DNA of 64,000 nucleotides, taken from the NCBI RefSeq assembly GCF_002874965.1, contig NZ_CP025624.1:4464001-4528000 (forward strand), read 5' to 3'. Of this stretch, positions 15,496-24,812 are shown in pieces (within the stretch, counting starts at the first letter, position 1; every line of letters starts with the position of its first letter). The stretch comes from Pseudomonas sp. NC02. GTDB taxonomy: Bacteria; Pseudomonadota; Gammaproteobacteria; Pseudomonadales; Pseudomonadaceae. The notes beneath the pieces are model-generated. The model was not told where the DNA came from. It made no database searches and worked only from the letters and a program-made list of their open reading frames with translations. The position numbers and the translations under genes are program-made.

Positions 15496-18400
15496 ATGAT
15501 CACCCGCCCCGAAAAATCCGCGTCGCCCCGCGTCGATCAACCCAACGCTCCCGAGCGGGTTTTCGACGCCGTCCTGAACAAAGCCAAAATCCTTGCCAGC
15601 ACCGGGCCGGGCGACAAAACCCTTAAGCCCGAGGACTACAAGGAAGTCACCGCCCTCCCGGCCAAGCTCGACATCGACAAGCTCAAGGTCATTTCCGAAG
15701 ACAAGGACGCCGGGGTGATCTACTTCGAACAGGACGGCGCCAAATACAAGATCAGCGCCGAGGGTGCGGCCAACGCCCAGGACGGCTTCGACGTATTGAA
15801 GAACCTGCGCTTCGGCCATGCCGTAGCCCCGGTCAACCAGGGCGGGCCCGACGAAGGTACCCCGCTGTACACCTTCCTCCAGACCCTGGCCGAAACCCAG
15901 GGCACCCCGGCCGGCAAGGCCATCGTCGAAAGCCTGAAGAACCCCGACCAGCAACTGCTGCGCGAAGACGGCGACGGCGTGCGCCTGGCCAACATCAAAT
16001 CCGTGGGCAAGGCTGAAGACGGCATCCTCAAGGTCAGCCTTGAAAACGGCAAGACTCTGGTCATTTCCGAATTGCTCACGCCCCAGGCGTTCAGCACCTA
16101 CACCCAGGCCGGGGTGACCAAGGAAGCCCTCAATGACGGCAAATCCAAAGGTTATGAAGAAGTCACCAGCCTGCCGGGCGACCTCGATTTCAGCCAGTTG
16201 AAAGTGGTGTCCGAAGACAGCAGCGCCGGAGTGATCCTGTTCGAACACCAGGGCCACAAGTACGCGATCAGCAAGTCCGAAGCCGACCTGCCGCAGCCCG
16301 GCGCCGACCTCAGCAACCCCAACCCCAACGCGGGCGGCACCTTCTACAACTTCCTCCACGCCGTGCACGCCAGCGAAGGCTCGCAGGCCTTCGACTACAT
16401 CAAGAACGCCCAGTCCCTGCCCGGCCAGGAACTGCTGCGCAAGGACGAGGCCAGCCTGAAGCTGGGCGACATCAGCAAGGTCGACGCGCCCATGGACGGC
16501 ATCCTGGTGGTCAACCAGGCCGACGGTAAACTGCTGGTGGTGTCCAAGGACATCACCCCCGAAGCCTTCGCCGCCTACACCAGCAAGGGCCAAACCCTGG
16601 CCGGCATCGAAAAGGCCAAGGGCGACGGCTACACCCTCGCCGCCCCGGACGCTTACCTGGCCTCCACCGAAGACATCATGAGCGTCGGCGGCGCCGGTGA
16701 TTATGGCCCGGGCCTGATCGCCTTCACCCAGCACAAGCCGGGGGGCAGCGAAGAGAAAATCGTGGTGTCGCAAGACAGCAATCCACAGCTGTTCGAGCAG
16801 ATTTCCAGCTACCGCAGCGACATCGCCGCGCAAACCACCGACGTCGACAAGCTGCGCACCGACAACGGCCTGCCGCCCCTCAAGGACGTCTCCGTCGATA
16901 ACCTCACCACCACCGAAAAAGATGAAGGCGGCAACCCGCTGTCGGTGCAGGACCTGTCGATGAAAACCCTGGTGGACAGCTACCGCGCCGGGGTCAAGGA
17001 CGGCAGCATCGGCAAGGACGACCCGCGCGCCAAGTTCCTACGGGCGGTGGAAGCCAGGAGCATGGCCGACAATGGCATGTCGATCATTCCCGAGCACGGC
17101 TTCGGCAACCAGGGCATCGCCACCACGCCCATCGACGTGACCTCGCGGGATGTACGCGACAACATCTTCGACACCAAGGCCATCGACCAGACCATCAACG
17201 ACCTGCTCGGCGACTCGACCATCCAGCACGACATCAAGGCCAACCACGACGCAGCCCTGGGCAAGGTCGACGGCGGCCAGGCGAAGGTCGATGAGACCAG
17301 GCAGCGCCTGATCGACAGCACCTCCTCGGAGAACTTCACCCAGTACATCAAGTCCCTGCAGGACAGCGGCAAGACCGAACTGGCCACCCAGGAAATCCAG
17401 ACCGCCTACACCGCCCTGGCCGATATCGACCCGGCCAAGGCCGACAACTTCCTGCAAAACCTGCAGATCGACGGCTACACCGATGCCGTTGAACAGCTGA
17501 TGGACGATCCCACCAAGATCTCCGACGACAACACCGCCCTGGCCACCACCGACAACACCATGGCAATCCTGTCGATGCTCAAGGGCAGTGCCGACGGCCT
17601 GCCGCGCCAGGCGCTGGGTGTGTATTCGAAGTTCGTCGACCAACTGCTCAAGGACAAAAACGCCGCCGCCGATTTCGGCAAGGCGATGATTTCCCTCGGC
17701 GACACCTGGCAGAAAAACGGCGTGATCAGCTTCAGCGACATCGACAAGGCCGTGAGCAAGGAGATCATGCCGGGCCTCAGCGAAGAGAACCGCAGTTCGT
17801 TCGTGAAGAACCTCAACTTCCTCAAGGACAACGGCGTACTCGGCTCTGTGGGCGGCGCAATCGGCATGGGCCGTATCGTCTACCAACTCGCCGGGCAAGG
17901 CGGCAAGCTGGCGGATACGCCGATGAAGCGCCTGGGCATCGCCAACGACTTCCTCGGCTTCCTCGGCACCGGCTCGCACTTCGCCACGCTGGGCCTGAAG
18001 GTCTACGACAAATTGCGCGGCACCAACGCCTACAAGCTGATGGGCTTCGACCGTTCCCTGCCCGACCTGTGGGCCAAGCCCGGCGAGGGGTACCACGCGC
18101 TGCCCAAGGACGCCGAGGCGGTGCAGAAGAAGTACTTCGAGATCGTCGACCAGGCCATGGACGACGGCAAGGACGTGGGCAAGGCCCTCAACAGCGGCGG
18201 CTGGAGCGACGAAGGTGCGGCGAAGATCCAGGAAGGCATTGAAAAAGGCATCGCCAGCCGCGGCGGCGTGGCCGGGGCCGGGTTTGGCGCGAAGTTCGCC
18301 AGCAGCGCGATCAAGGTGATCGGCATGGCCACCGACGTGGCAGGCGGCGTGATCAGTGTGGTGCAGGCGGCGTTTACCTTGCGTGATGGTGTGCGCGAGA

Positions 18401-18966
18401 AAGACCCGGTGAAAATCGCCTCGGGCTCACTGTCGATGGCCGGTGGTGTCAGCAGCCTGGTGGGCGCGGCCGGCGGCGTGCTGGGCACGCTGGGGGTGAC
18501 CGGGCGGATCATTCCGTTCCTGGGACCGGTGGGTTTCTTGATCTCCGGCGCGTTGTCGTTTGTCGGGGCGATCTTGAGCACGGTGCAGTCCCACAAGCTG
18601 CACAAGATCTCGATGCAGAACTGGGACCAGATCCAGGATTTCAAGCAGGACGGGCTGCTCAAGCCCAACGGAGATGAAGCGTACGTGTGGTTGCAGACGT
18701 ACCTCTCCGACTGGGGCCAGCGGGATGCGCCGCAGGACCAGAGCATTTTTGATTTCCGCAAGGAAGAGTGGGATGCGCGGTCGAGTATCCGCGGGGGCGA
18801 CCATCGGCGGGACCACCCGGACTTTATCGGGGACGGGAATAACCGTAACTCAGAGGACTACAAGTACTCGCTGAAACCGTCGGAATGGACCAATGAGAAC
18901 CACGACATTATCTGGCGGGTGGGGGATGGGTATGGGGGTGAGTACCATGATGTGGACAAGCCATAA
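15496..18966 (+). CDS. HrpK-like giant T3SS-associated protein (1156 aa)
   Basis: Large protein, probably a type III secreted translocator or effector of the HrpK-domain class. Residues 47-205 and 219-363 form a tandem duplication (each opens with an E-V-T-x-L-P segment and contains VISED/VVSED), and a fifth related unit (GPGLIAF..KIVVSQ) lies at 378-436. A long acidic helical middle follows. Three glycine-rich hydrophobic stretches at roughly 930-1040 could insert in membranes. No Sec signal and no cysteine-rich region are seen. It has two counterparts of these elements in the protein at 35604. The start at 15496 is the first ATG but has no clear ribosome site; an upstream in-frame TTG exists at 15445. 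Function is inferred from location and from resemblance to HrpK proteins. Confidence 0.65.
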   Translation: MITRPEKSASPRVDQPNAPERVFDAVLNKAKILASTGPGDKTLKPEDYKEVTALPAKLDIDKLKVISEDKDAGVIYFEQDGAKYKISAEGAANAQDGFDVLKNLRFGHAVAPVNQGGPDEGTPLYTFLQTLAETQGTPAGKAIVESLKNPDQQLLREDGDGVRLANIKSVGKAEDGILKVSLENGKTLVISELLTPQAFSTYTQAGVTKEALNDGKSKGYEEVTSLPGDLDFSQLKVVSEDSSAGVILFEHQGHKYAISKSEADLPQPGADLSNPNPNAGGTFYNFLHAVHASEGSQAFDYIKNAQSLPGQELLRKDEASLKLGDISKVDAPMDGILVVNQADGKLLVVSKDITPEAFAAYTSKGQTLAGIEKAKGDGYTLAAPDAYLASTEDIMSVGGAGDYGPGLIAFTQHKPGGSEEKIVVSQDSNPQLFEQISSYRSDIAAQTTDVDKLRTDNGLPPLKDVSVDNLTTTEKDEGGNPLSVQDLSMKTLVDSYRAGVKDGSIGKDDPRAKFLRAVEARSMADNGMSIIPEHGFGNQGIATTPIDVTSRDVRDNIFDTKAIDQTINDLLGDSTIQHDIKANHDAALGKVDGGQAKVDETRQRLIDSTSSENFTQYIKSLQDSGKTELATQEIQTAYTALADIDPAKADNFLQNLQIDGYTDAVEQLMDDPTKISDDNTALATTDNTMAILSMLKGSADGLPRQALGVYSKFVDQLLKDKNAAADFGKAMISLGDTWQKNGVISFSDIDKAVSKEIMPGLSEENRSSFVKNLNFLKDNGVLGSVGGAIGMGRIVYQLAGQGGKLADTPMKRLGIANDFLGFLGTGSHFATLGLKVYDKLRGTNAYKLMGFDRSLPDLWAKPGEGYHALPKDAEAVQKKYFEIVDQAMDDGKDVGKALNSGGWSDEGAAKIQEGIEKGIASRGGVAGAGFGAKFASSAIKVIGMATDVAGGVISVVQAAFTLRDGVREKDPVKIASGSLSMAGGVSSLVGAAGGVLGTLGVTGRIIPFLGPVGFLISGALSFVGAILSTVQSHKLHKISMQNWDQIQDFKQDGLLKPNGDEAYVWLQTYLSDWGQRDAPQDQSIFDFRKEEWDARSSIRGGDHRRDHPDFIGDGNNRNSEDYKYSLKPSEWTNENHDIIWRVGDGYGGEYHDVDKP

Positions 18967-18994
18967 CTGAACTTCCTGACACCCGGCAGAACCC

Positions 18995-19024
18995 ATGTGG
19001 GAGCGGGCTTGCTCGCTCCCACAT
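18995..19024. terminator. REP-type hairpin between convergent genes
   Basis: ATGTGGGAGCG / CGCTCCCACAT, perfect 11-base arms with an eight-base loop and a T-run on the plus strand. It lies between the HrpK-like gene (plus) and sctU (minus), which converge, and could end both transcripts. Confidence 0.65.
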
Positions 19025-19050
19025 TTTGATCGGTGTTCGGCTCAAGATCG

Positions 19051-20097
19051 TCAGATCAACCGCGCCGCCACCAACCAGTCCGCCACCGCCTGGAACGAAG
19101 CATCCGGCACCGGATCCCCCGGCACCGTCTTGCGCGCAATCGCTTCCGCCAAGCCCTTGTCCGGCGCTTGCGGTATCCCTAAATCAAACGCCTCCTGCAA
19201 CATCCCCAACGCGTCCTCCGGCGAAGCGCGGCACACCACCACCGGCACCGGCGTTTCACCACGCACATAACGCACGCCTATCACCCAGCCATCGGTGGTG
19301 CCGATCATCATCGACGCCCGGCCCAACCCCAGCTTGGTGGCCAGCGCCTGCATCTCCTGGCGCTGGCGTCGCCGTTCGCTCTTGATCAACGGGTCGCCGT
19401 CAATGTCCTTGCGCTCGCGCTTGGTCTCGCTGCGGGTCATTTTCATGTCGCGGCCGAACAGCCAGCGTTGCATCAACACATCCACCCCGCCCACCAGGAT
19501 GAAGGCCGCGAGTACGGTAAACACCAGCGGCTTGAGCACCAGGAAAAACGTCGACTCGATACACCCCGCGCCACACCGCGACGACTCCATCAACGCCTGC
19601 AACGCATGCCGCCCCACCACGTAGAACGCCACGGCCAACACATGCACCTTGATCAGGCCCTTGATGAACTCCACAAAGTTGCGCAGGGCAAACAGCTTCT
19701 TGAAGCCTTCCGCCGGGTTGATACGCTTGAACTCCGGCTTGATCGGCTCCACGGAAAACACAAAGCCACGCATGGTGATGATATTGGTCAGGATCACCAC
19801 CCCGGTGGTCACCGCCATCACCGGCAGGGTAATGCCGATCACCAGTTGCTCGGCATGGTCCAGCACCCGTGGCCAAACCGTGGCGAAGGGTTCGATGTAG
19901 ATCTGCGCAGTCAGGTCGATCAGCGCCGTGACCTGGGCCTGGGCCCGGGGCGCGAGGATGGAAATGCACAGGGTGCAGAACAGGATGACCATGCCCGAGA
20001 CCAGGTCCTGGCTCTTGGCGACCTGGCCTTTCTTTCGCGCGTCCTTGAGTTTTTTATCCGTGGCCGGCTGGGACTTCTCTTCGCTGGTATCGCCCAT
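19051..20097 (-). CDS. sctU: SctU, T3SS export-gate switch protein lacking NPTH
   Basis: Inner-membrane protein of 348 residues: basic N-terminus (KKLKDARKKGQVAKSQDL, typical of FlhB/YscU), four hydrophobic helices between about 30 and 215, and the cytoplasmic domain with D-G-D-P-L-I-K-S. Where other members have NPTH, which self-cleaves to switch substrates, this protein has T267-T-D-G270 (bases 19288-19299). The flanks still align residue for residue (RxS.. before, RYxRGETP after). It should therefore be uncleaved. Last gene of the minus-strand apparatus operon, three bases after sctT. Confidence 0.9.
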   Translation of the reverse strand: MGDTSEEKSQPATDKKLKDARKKGQVAKSQDLVSGMVILFCTLCISILAPRAQAQVTALIDLTAQIYIEPFATVWPRVLDHAEQLVIGITLPVMAVTTGVVILTNIITMRGFVFSVEPIKPEFKRINPAEGFKKLFALRNFVEFIKGLIKVHVLAVAFYVVGRHALQALMESSRCGAGCIESTFFLVLKPLVFTVLAAFILVGGVDVLMQRWLFGRDMKMTRSETKRERKDIDGDPLIKSERRRQRQEMQALATKLGLGRASMMIGTTDGWVIGVRYVRGETPVPVVVCRASPEDALGMLQEAFDLGIPQAPDKGLAEAIARKTVPGDPVPDASFQAVADWLVAARLI

Positions 20098-20100
20098 GCG

Positions 20101-20913
20101 CTACTCCATGCCCGCCAGGGTTTTCAGCAGCTCCACGGTGCCGCGAAATTCCGCCAACTGGTCCAGCATCAACGGAATCAGGAAGCCGATGTAGATCACC
20201 ATCAGGATCGAGAAAAACAGGTTTTTCACCGGCAACGACAGGTCGAAAATATGCAGGTTCGGCGCCATCCGCGACAGGTACGCCAGCATCAAATCAGTGA
20301 CCAGCAGCGAGATGATCAGCGGCGACACCATCAGCACCCCGACGCGCATGATCTGGTCGAGAATCGACAACACCGCCAGCAACGCCGAGCTGGCAAATAC
20401 CGGTGTAAACGCGGTCACCGGCCACAGCTGGTAGCTGTGGTAATAACCGTCGACCATCAGGATAAAACCGCCGGACATGAAGAACAGCGTGATCAACATC
20501 ACCGTCAGCAAGGTGGACATCACACTCGACTCCCCGGTGGACAACGGGTCCACCAGTTGCGCCATGGTCGAACCGCGCTGCAGGTCGATCAACTCCCCCG
20601 CCACTTCCGCCGCCCAGAACGGAATGCCGAACAACAGGCCGATCAGGATACCGATCAGGAATTCCTTGATCAGCAACCCGGCGATAAACAGGCTGCCGTG
20701 GTTGGGCATCGAGGTCATGGCGTCGAACACCGGCATGAACATCGGGATCGAAATCGCCACGGCCACGCAGCCGCGAATCATTCCGGTGAGCCCGAGGCGG
20801 TTGAACGCCGGGGTGATCACCACCACGCCCATGGCCCGGCAGGCCGCCAGCGAGGCCGAGCTGATCACCGGGTAGGCGACTTCGAGAAACTGTGCGGTAA
20901 GGCTGGCATCCAT
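20101..20913 (-). CDS. sctT: SctT, T3SS export gate protein
   Basis: Polytopic inner-membrane protein of 270 residues of the FliR/YscT/HrcT family, with about six to seven hydrophobic segments. The segment A-A-E-V-A-G-E-L-I-D-L-Q-R-G in the first half is typical of the family. With SctR and SctS it forms the export gate. The gene lies between sctS and sctU in the standard R-S-T-U order. Confidence 0.92.
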   Translation of the reverse strand: MDASLTAQFLEVAYPVISSASLAACRAMGVVVITPAFNRLGLTGMIRGCVAVAISIPMFMPVFDAMTSMPNHGSLFIAGLLIKEFLIGILIGLLFGIPFWAAEVAGELIDLQRGSTMAQLVDPLSTGESSVMSTLLTVMLITLFFMSGGFILMVDGYYHSYQLWPVTAFTPVFASSALLAVLSILDQIMRVGVLMVSPLIISLLVTDLMLAYLSRMAPNLHIFDLSLPVKNLFFSILMVIYIGFLIPLMLDQLAEFRGTVELLKTLAGME

Positions 20914-20919
20914 GGGCGG

Positions 20920-21189
20920 TCAGCGCGTCCACAAGGGAAAATTGTCCAGCACCTGGCTGCCGAGTTCCGCCACTTGCCCGGCCAGCACCGGGCCGAGAAA
21001 CACGATAGTCAACAATACCGCCACCAGCTTCACCACCTGGGGCAGGGTCTGGTCCTGGATCTGGGTCAGCGCCTGGAACAGGCCCACGCTCAAACCCACG
21101 ATGATCGCCACCCCCAGCGCAGGCGCGGAGAGCATCAGCACGGTCATCAGTGCCTGTTTCATCAATGACAGGAAAACGTCCTGGCCCAT
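20920..21189 (-). CDS. sctS: SctS, T3SS export gate protein
   Basis: Small inner-membrane protein of 89 residues with two hydrophobic helices and the family loop F-Q-A-L-T-Q-I-Q-D-Q-T-L between them. Homologue of FliQ/YscS/HrcS, an export-gate subunit wrapped around SctR. Six bases separate it from sctT and ten from sctR. Confidence 0.95.
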   Translation of the reverse strand: MGQDVFLSLMKQALMTVLMLSAPALGVAIIVGLSVGLFQALTQIQDQTLPQVVKLVAVLLTIVFLGPVLAGQVAELGSQVLDNFPLWTR

Positions 21190-21199
21190 GGGTCGTGCC

Positions 21200-21853
21200 T
21201 CAGCCGTAACTCAGAATCAAACCGTGCATCAGGCGCGACCAGCCGCTCAATGACACGAACAGGAAGATTTTCAGCGGGATCGAAATCAGGTTCGGCGAGA
21301 CCATCGACATGCCCATCGCCATCAGCACGTTGGACACCAGCAAGTCCACCACCAGGAACGGGATGTACAACAGGAACCCGATCTCGAAGGCCCGGGTCAG
21401 CTCCGAACTGACAAACGCCGGGATCAGCACCACGAGGTCGTCATCCCGCAGGTCGGCACGGGCTTCCGGCGACCAGATGGTCTCGGTGGCCTGCACAAAA
21501 AAGCCGCGCTCGGACTCGTTGGCAAACCGTGCCAGGTGCGCCTGTAGCGGCGGGCGCAGGGCGTCGCCGAGGTCCTTGAGTTGCTCGACGTGCTCGATAT
21601 TCAGGTCGCGGCCCTCTACCTGGCGGTACATGTCGCCAATCAACGGCGTGGTGACGTACACCGAGAGAATCAGCGCGATGCCGTACAGCACCAGGTTCGG
21701 CGGCGTCTGCTGCACGCCCAGGGCGTTGCGGATCAGGAACAGCACCACCGAGATTTTCATGAAGCCGGTGAGGGTCACCACCGCCAACGGGATCAACCCG
21801 ATGGTGGCAACCACCAGGATGATCTCGATCAGGTTCGGCTGATAACCGGTCAT
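21200..21853 (-). CDS. sctR: SctR, T3SS export gate protein
   Basis: Inner-membrane protein of 217 residues. The conserved core T-G-F-M-K-I-S-V-V-L-F-L-I-R-N-A-L-G-V-Q and P-N-L-V-L-Y-G near the N-terminus, and the P-F-L-V-V-D-L-x4-L-M-A-M-G-M motif near the C-terminus, place it in the FliP/YscR/HrcR family. No extra Sec signal like that of FliP is present. Its ATG overlaps the sctQ stop (ATGA). Confidence 0.95.
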   Translation of the reverse strand: MTGYQPNLIEIILVVATIGLIPLAVVTLTGFMKISVVLFLIRNALGVQQTPPNLVLYGIALILSVYVTTPLIGDMYRQVEGRDLNIEHVEQLKDLGDALRPPLQAHLARFANESERGFFVQATETIWSPEARADLRDDDLVVLIPAFVSSELTRAFEIGFLLYIPFLVVDLLVSNVLMAMGMSMVSPNLISIPLKIFLFVSLSGWSRLMHGLILSYG

Positions 21854-22851
21854 GGGGTGGCGAAACTCAGCAGGCGCACGCCCAGGCCGTCACCGATTTT
21901 CACCAGTTGGCCCTGGCCGACGCGACGGCCGTTGACCATCAGGTCGACGCCATCCACGGTCGGCGTATTCAGTTGCAGCAGGCTGCCCGCCCCCAGTTCC
22001 CGCAGTTGCGCCAGGGTCAGTTCCAGGCTGCCGACCTGGCACACCAGCTTGAGGGGCAAATCGTCCAGGGCCGCGGCGGCATCGACGTCAGTCATTGTGT
22101 TCTCCATGTCCAAAAGGGGCGTGTTCAGAGGTTCCTGCACCTGCAGCGACGAGCCGTCGCGCTGGCAGCGGGCTTGCAGGCGGCCCTCAAGGTCCAGCAG
22201 CCAGCCGCTGCCGGGTTCGAGCATCAGCACATCGCCGGGCTGCAGGCTGCGCAGCTCGCCGAGGCTCAACCATTGCCGCCCGGCCACTACCGACAGCGTG
22301 TGGCGCAACGCCGGCAACGGGTCGGCGTCGATCTGGCCGTGCTGCTCCAGCAACTGGCCCACCAGCACTGCAGCGCTTTCACTCAAGTCCAGTTGGGCGG
22401 CCATTGGTGGGTTGTTGCCGAAGGTCAATGTCAGTGCCAGATGCACTGCATAAGGCCGCAGGTCGTCACTGGTTTCGAGCAGTTGCACGGGGTGGCCGAG
22501 CAACGGTTCGAGGCGCTCGATCAGGTCCAGCACGGCCAGTTCCAGCAGCAGCGAACGCGGTAATGCCGGCAGCACTTGCGCGTCGAACTGCAACGCCAGC
22601 GGCACCAGTACTTGTTCCAGGGCGGCAGCCGAGAGTCGCAAGCGCACCGGTGACTGGCCGAGCAACAGCAACACATCCCGGGGTGTTTTCAGCGGCTGGG
22701 GATCGGCGGCCCAGGCGACGCTCAGATCCTGCCCGGCGCAGCGGCCCTGCCACGCATGCCGCCGGCGGTGCAATTGGTTATGCAGCGTGAGCAGCGCCGG
22801 GTCGTAGTGCTCAAGCCAGGGCGCCAACGGGTCGGCAAGGGCCACGATCAT
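21850..22851 (-). CDS. sctQ: SctQ, T3SS cytoplasmic ring (SpoA) protein
   Basis: Soluble sorting-platform protein of 333 residues. The C-terminal 75 residues form a SpoA domain (LKLVCQVGSLELTLAQL, then a D-L-x-V-N-G-R-x-V-G-x-G-Q-L-V motif). A second, weaker SpoA-like part precedes it. Unlike the split HrcQA/HrcQB of the P. syringae Hrp1 system it is a single gene, which agrees with a rhizobial-type apparatus. Overlaps sctO and sctR by four bases each. Confidence 0.85.
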   Translation of the reverse strand: MIVALADPLAPWLEHYDPALLTLHNQLHRRRHAWQGRCAGQDLSVAWAADPQPLKTPRDVLLLLGQSPVRLRLSAAALEQVLVPLALQFDAQVLPALPRSLLLELAVLDLIERLEPLLGHPVQLLETSDDLRPYAVHLALTLTFGNNPPMAAQLDLSESAAVLVGQLLEQHGQIDADPLPALRHTLSVVAGRQWLSLGELRSLQPGDVLMLEPGSGWLLDLEGRLQARCQRDGSSLQVQEPLNTPLLDMENTMTDVDAAAALDDLPLKLVCQVGSLELTLAQLRELGAGSLLQLNTPTVDGVDLMVNGRRVGQGQLVKIGDGLGVRLLSFATP

Positions 22852-23297
22852 GTGCCGAGTCCTTGTTCTTCACGCAGCTCGCCGGCCACCCGTTCGCTGC
22901 TTTCACGCCCGTCCAGCAGGCTTTGCCAGGCATCGGACTGGCGCTGGCGGCTCAGGCGCTCCTGACGGAACAGGTCGCGCTCACGCTCCTGGGTTTGCAG
23001 GGTACTGGACACGTGGCTGACGTCGCCTTCAAGCACCTGCTCATCGTCGGCCAAGCCACGCAGGCGATCCTGGGCGGCCTGCCAACTGGCCACCGACAGG
23101 CCTTCGGTCAGCGAGGCGTAAATCTCGCCGGCTTCATGAGCAACGGCCTCACGGTGCAGGCGCAGTTGTTCCTTGGCGTCGGTCAAGGCGCCGTGGGTTT
23201 GCGCGCAGCGTTGCTGTTGCGCCGCCAACTGGCTCGCCGCCCGCTGTTCGCGCAGCACCCGCAGGGTTTGCAGGGTGCGCAGTTGTTCAGTCTTCAT
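22848..23297 (-). CDS. sctO: SctO-like T3SS stalk/coiled-coil protein
   Basis: Protein of 149 residues, almost wholly predicted alpha-helical coiled coil rich in Q, R, E and L. This is the composition of the YscO/HrpO/FliJ stalk that couples the ATPase to the export gate. Sequence in this family is poorly conserved, so the call rests on size, coiled-coil character and position between sctN and sctQ. No separate SctP (needle-length ruler) gene is found next to it. Confidence 0.75.
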   Translation of the reverse strand: MKTEQLRTLQTLRVLREQRAASQLAAQQQRCAQTHGALTDAKEQLRLHREAVAHEAGEIYASLTEGLSVASWQAAQDRLRGLADDEQVLEGDVSHVSSTLQTQERERDLFRQERLSRQRQSDAWQSLLDGRESSERVAGELREEQGLGT

Positions 23298-23355
23298 CGG
23301 TTCTTTTCTCCATCGTCATACCAACAGCGCACTCACTGAGTGCATGAAGATCGAA

Positions 23356-23465
23356 TGTGGGAGCTGTCGAGCCCCGGCGAGGCTGCGATAGCGGTGGGTC
23401 AGGCAACATTGATGTTGGCTGTGCTGACGCCATCGCAGCCTCGCTGAAGCTCGACAGCTCCCACA
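23356..23465. repeat. REPIN inserted between sctN and sctO
   Basis: Arms TGTGGGAGCTGTCGAGC and its complement enclose a second nested stem (GAGGCTGCGAT..GC with ATCGCAGCCTCGC). It occupies the 192-base gap that splits the otherwise overlapping apparatus operon, just before sctO. Confidence 0.85.
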
Positions 23466-23489
23466 CTGGAGCTTGCTGCGCTTTCGGGC

Positions 23490-24812
23490 TCATGCCAGCA
23501 CCTGGCGCATGCGGATCAAGGTGTGTTCGGGGCTGCTGGGTTCGTCGGCGTTCTGGCGCAGGAAGGCTTCGATTGCCCCATGGCGGGTGATCGCTTCGTC
23601 GGCCAGCGGGTCGCTGCCGGCGGAGTACTCGCCGACGCGGATCAGCATTTCGATCTCGCCGTAGCGCGCCATCAATTCACGGATGCGCATCGCCAGGCGC
23701 TTGTGTTCGTCACCGGCGACCTGCTCCATCAAGCGGCTGCGGCTGCGCAGCACGTCCACCGCCGGGAAATAGTTGCGCTGCGCCAGTTCGGCGCTGAGGG
23801 CGATATGCCCGTCGAGGATCGAACGCGCTTCCTCCGCCACCGGATCGCTGGCGGCGTCGCCTTCGGTGAGCACGGTGTACAGCGCGGTGATGCTGCCGGC
23901 AGGGCCCGGGCCGGCGCGCTCGAGCAACTTGGGCAAGGTGGCAAAAAACGACGGCGGATAACCGCGGCGGGTCGGCGGTTCACCCACGGCCAGGCCAATT
24001 TCGCGCTGGGCGCGGGCGAACCGCGTGAGGCTGTCCATCAACAGCAGTACATTGCGGCCCTGGTCGCGGTGGTACTCGGCCAGGGTGGTGGCGACAAATG
24101 CCGCGCGCACCCGCTCGGCGGCCGGGCGGTCGGAGGTGGCGACGACAGCAACGGTGCGTGCGCGGGCCGTGGCGTCCAGTTGCACATCCAGCAGTTCGCG
24201 CACTTCCCTGCCCCGCTCGCCGATCAAACCGATGACAATCACATCGGCCTCGCTGTTGCGGATGATGCTCGCCAACAAGGAGGATTTGCCCACCCCGGGC
24301 TCGCCGAAGATGCCCATGCGCTGGCCCTGGGCGAGGGTCAGCAAGCCGTCGATGGAGCGGATGCCCAACGCCATGGAGCGCACGATCAATTGCCGGGAGA
24401 ACGGGGCCGGTGGCTCGGCATGCAAGGGGTAGGTCTGCAGGTTCAGGGTTGGCGGTACACCGTCACCGTCGAGAAACTCGCCCATGGGGCTGATCACTCG
24501 CCCCAATTGCGCATCGCCCACGGCCACACCCAGGCTTTCGCCGGTGGCAGTGATTTGCGTGCGGGTCGACAGGCCTTCCATGGAACCGATGGGCGACAGG
24601 ATCGCTTCGTCGCCATCAAAACCGATCACTTCGGCGCTGAGGCTGCGGCCACTGACCGGGTCGCGCAGGTGGCATAGCTCACCGATGCTCGCGCCCGCCA
24701 CGCTGGCCCGCAGCAACACCCCGCGAATGCTCAGCACCGTGCCCTGCATCGGACGCAAGCGGGCCTGGGACAGCCGCTCGGTCAGGCGCGGCAGCAGTTG
24801 ATCGAGGTTCAT
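23490..24812 (-). CDS. sctN: SctN, T3SS ATPase
   Basis: Hexameric ATPase of 440 residues that unfolds substrates and strips chaperones at the base. Walker A is GEPGVGKSS at 170-178, Walker B lies in V-L-L-L-M-D-S-L-T-R-F, and the P-x3-R-x-G-Y-P-P-S motif typical of the FliI/YscN/HrcN family follows. Normal length. The ATG overlaps the sctL stop by four bases. Confidence 0.95.
   Translation of the reverse strand: MNLDQLLPRLTERLSQARLRPMQGTVLSIRGVLLRASVAGASIGELCHLRDPVSGRSLSAEVIGFDGDEAILSPIGSMEGLSTRTQITATGESLGVAVGDAQLGRVISPMGEFLDGDGVPPTLNLQTYPLHAEPPAPFSRQLIVRSMALGIRSIDGLLTLAQGQRMGIFGEPGVGKSSLLASIIRNSEADVIVIGLIGERGREVRELLDVQLDATARARTVAVVATSDRPAAERVRAAFVATTLAEYHRDQGRNVLLLMDSLTRFARAQREIGLAVGEPPTRRGYPPSFFATLPKLLERAGPGPAGSITALYTVLTEGDAASDPVAEEARSILDGHIALSAELAQRNYFPAVDVLRSRSRLMEQVAGDEHKRLAMRIRELMARYGEIEMLIRVGEYSAGSDPLADEAITRHGAIEAFLRQNADEPSSPEHTLIRMRQVLA

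Noticed and set aside
19468..21168. Long open frame antisense to sctU, sctT and sctS
   Set aside because: His/Gln/Arg-rich shadow of GC-rich genes in the opposite strand with no domain. The same reasoning removes 32023-33180, 36363-38894 and 59509-62364.
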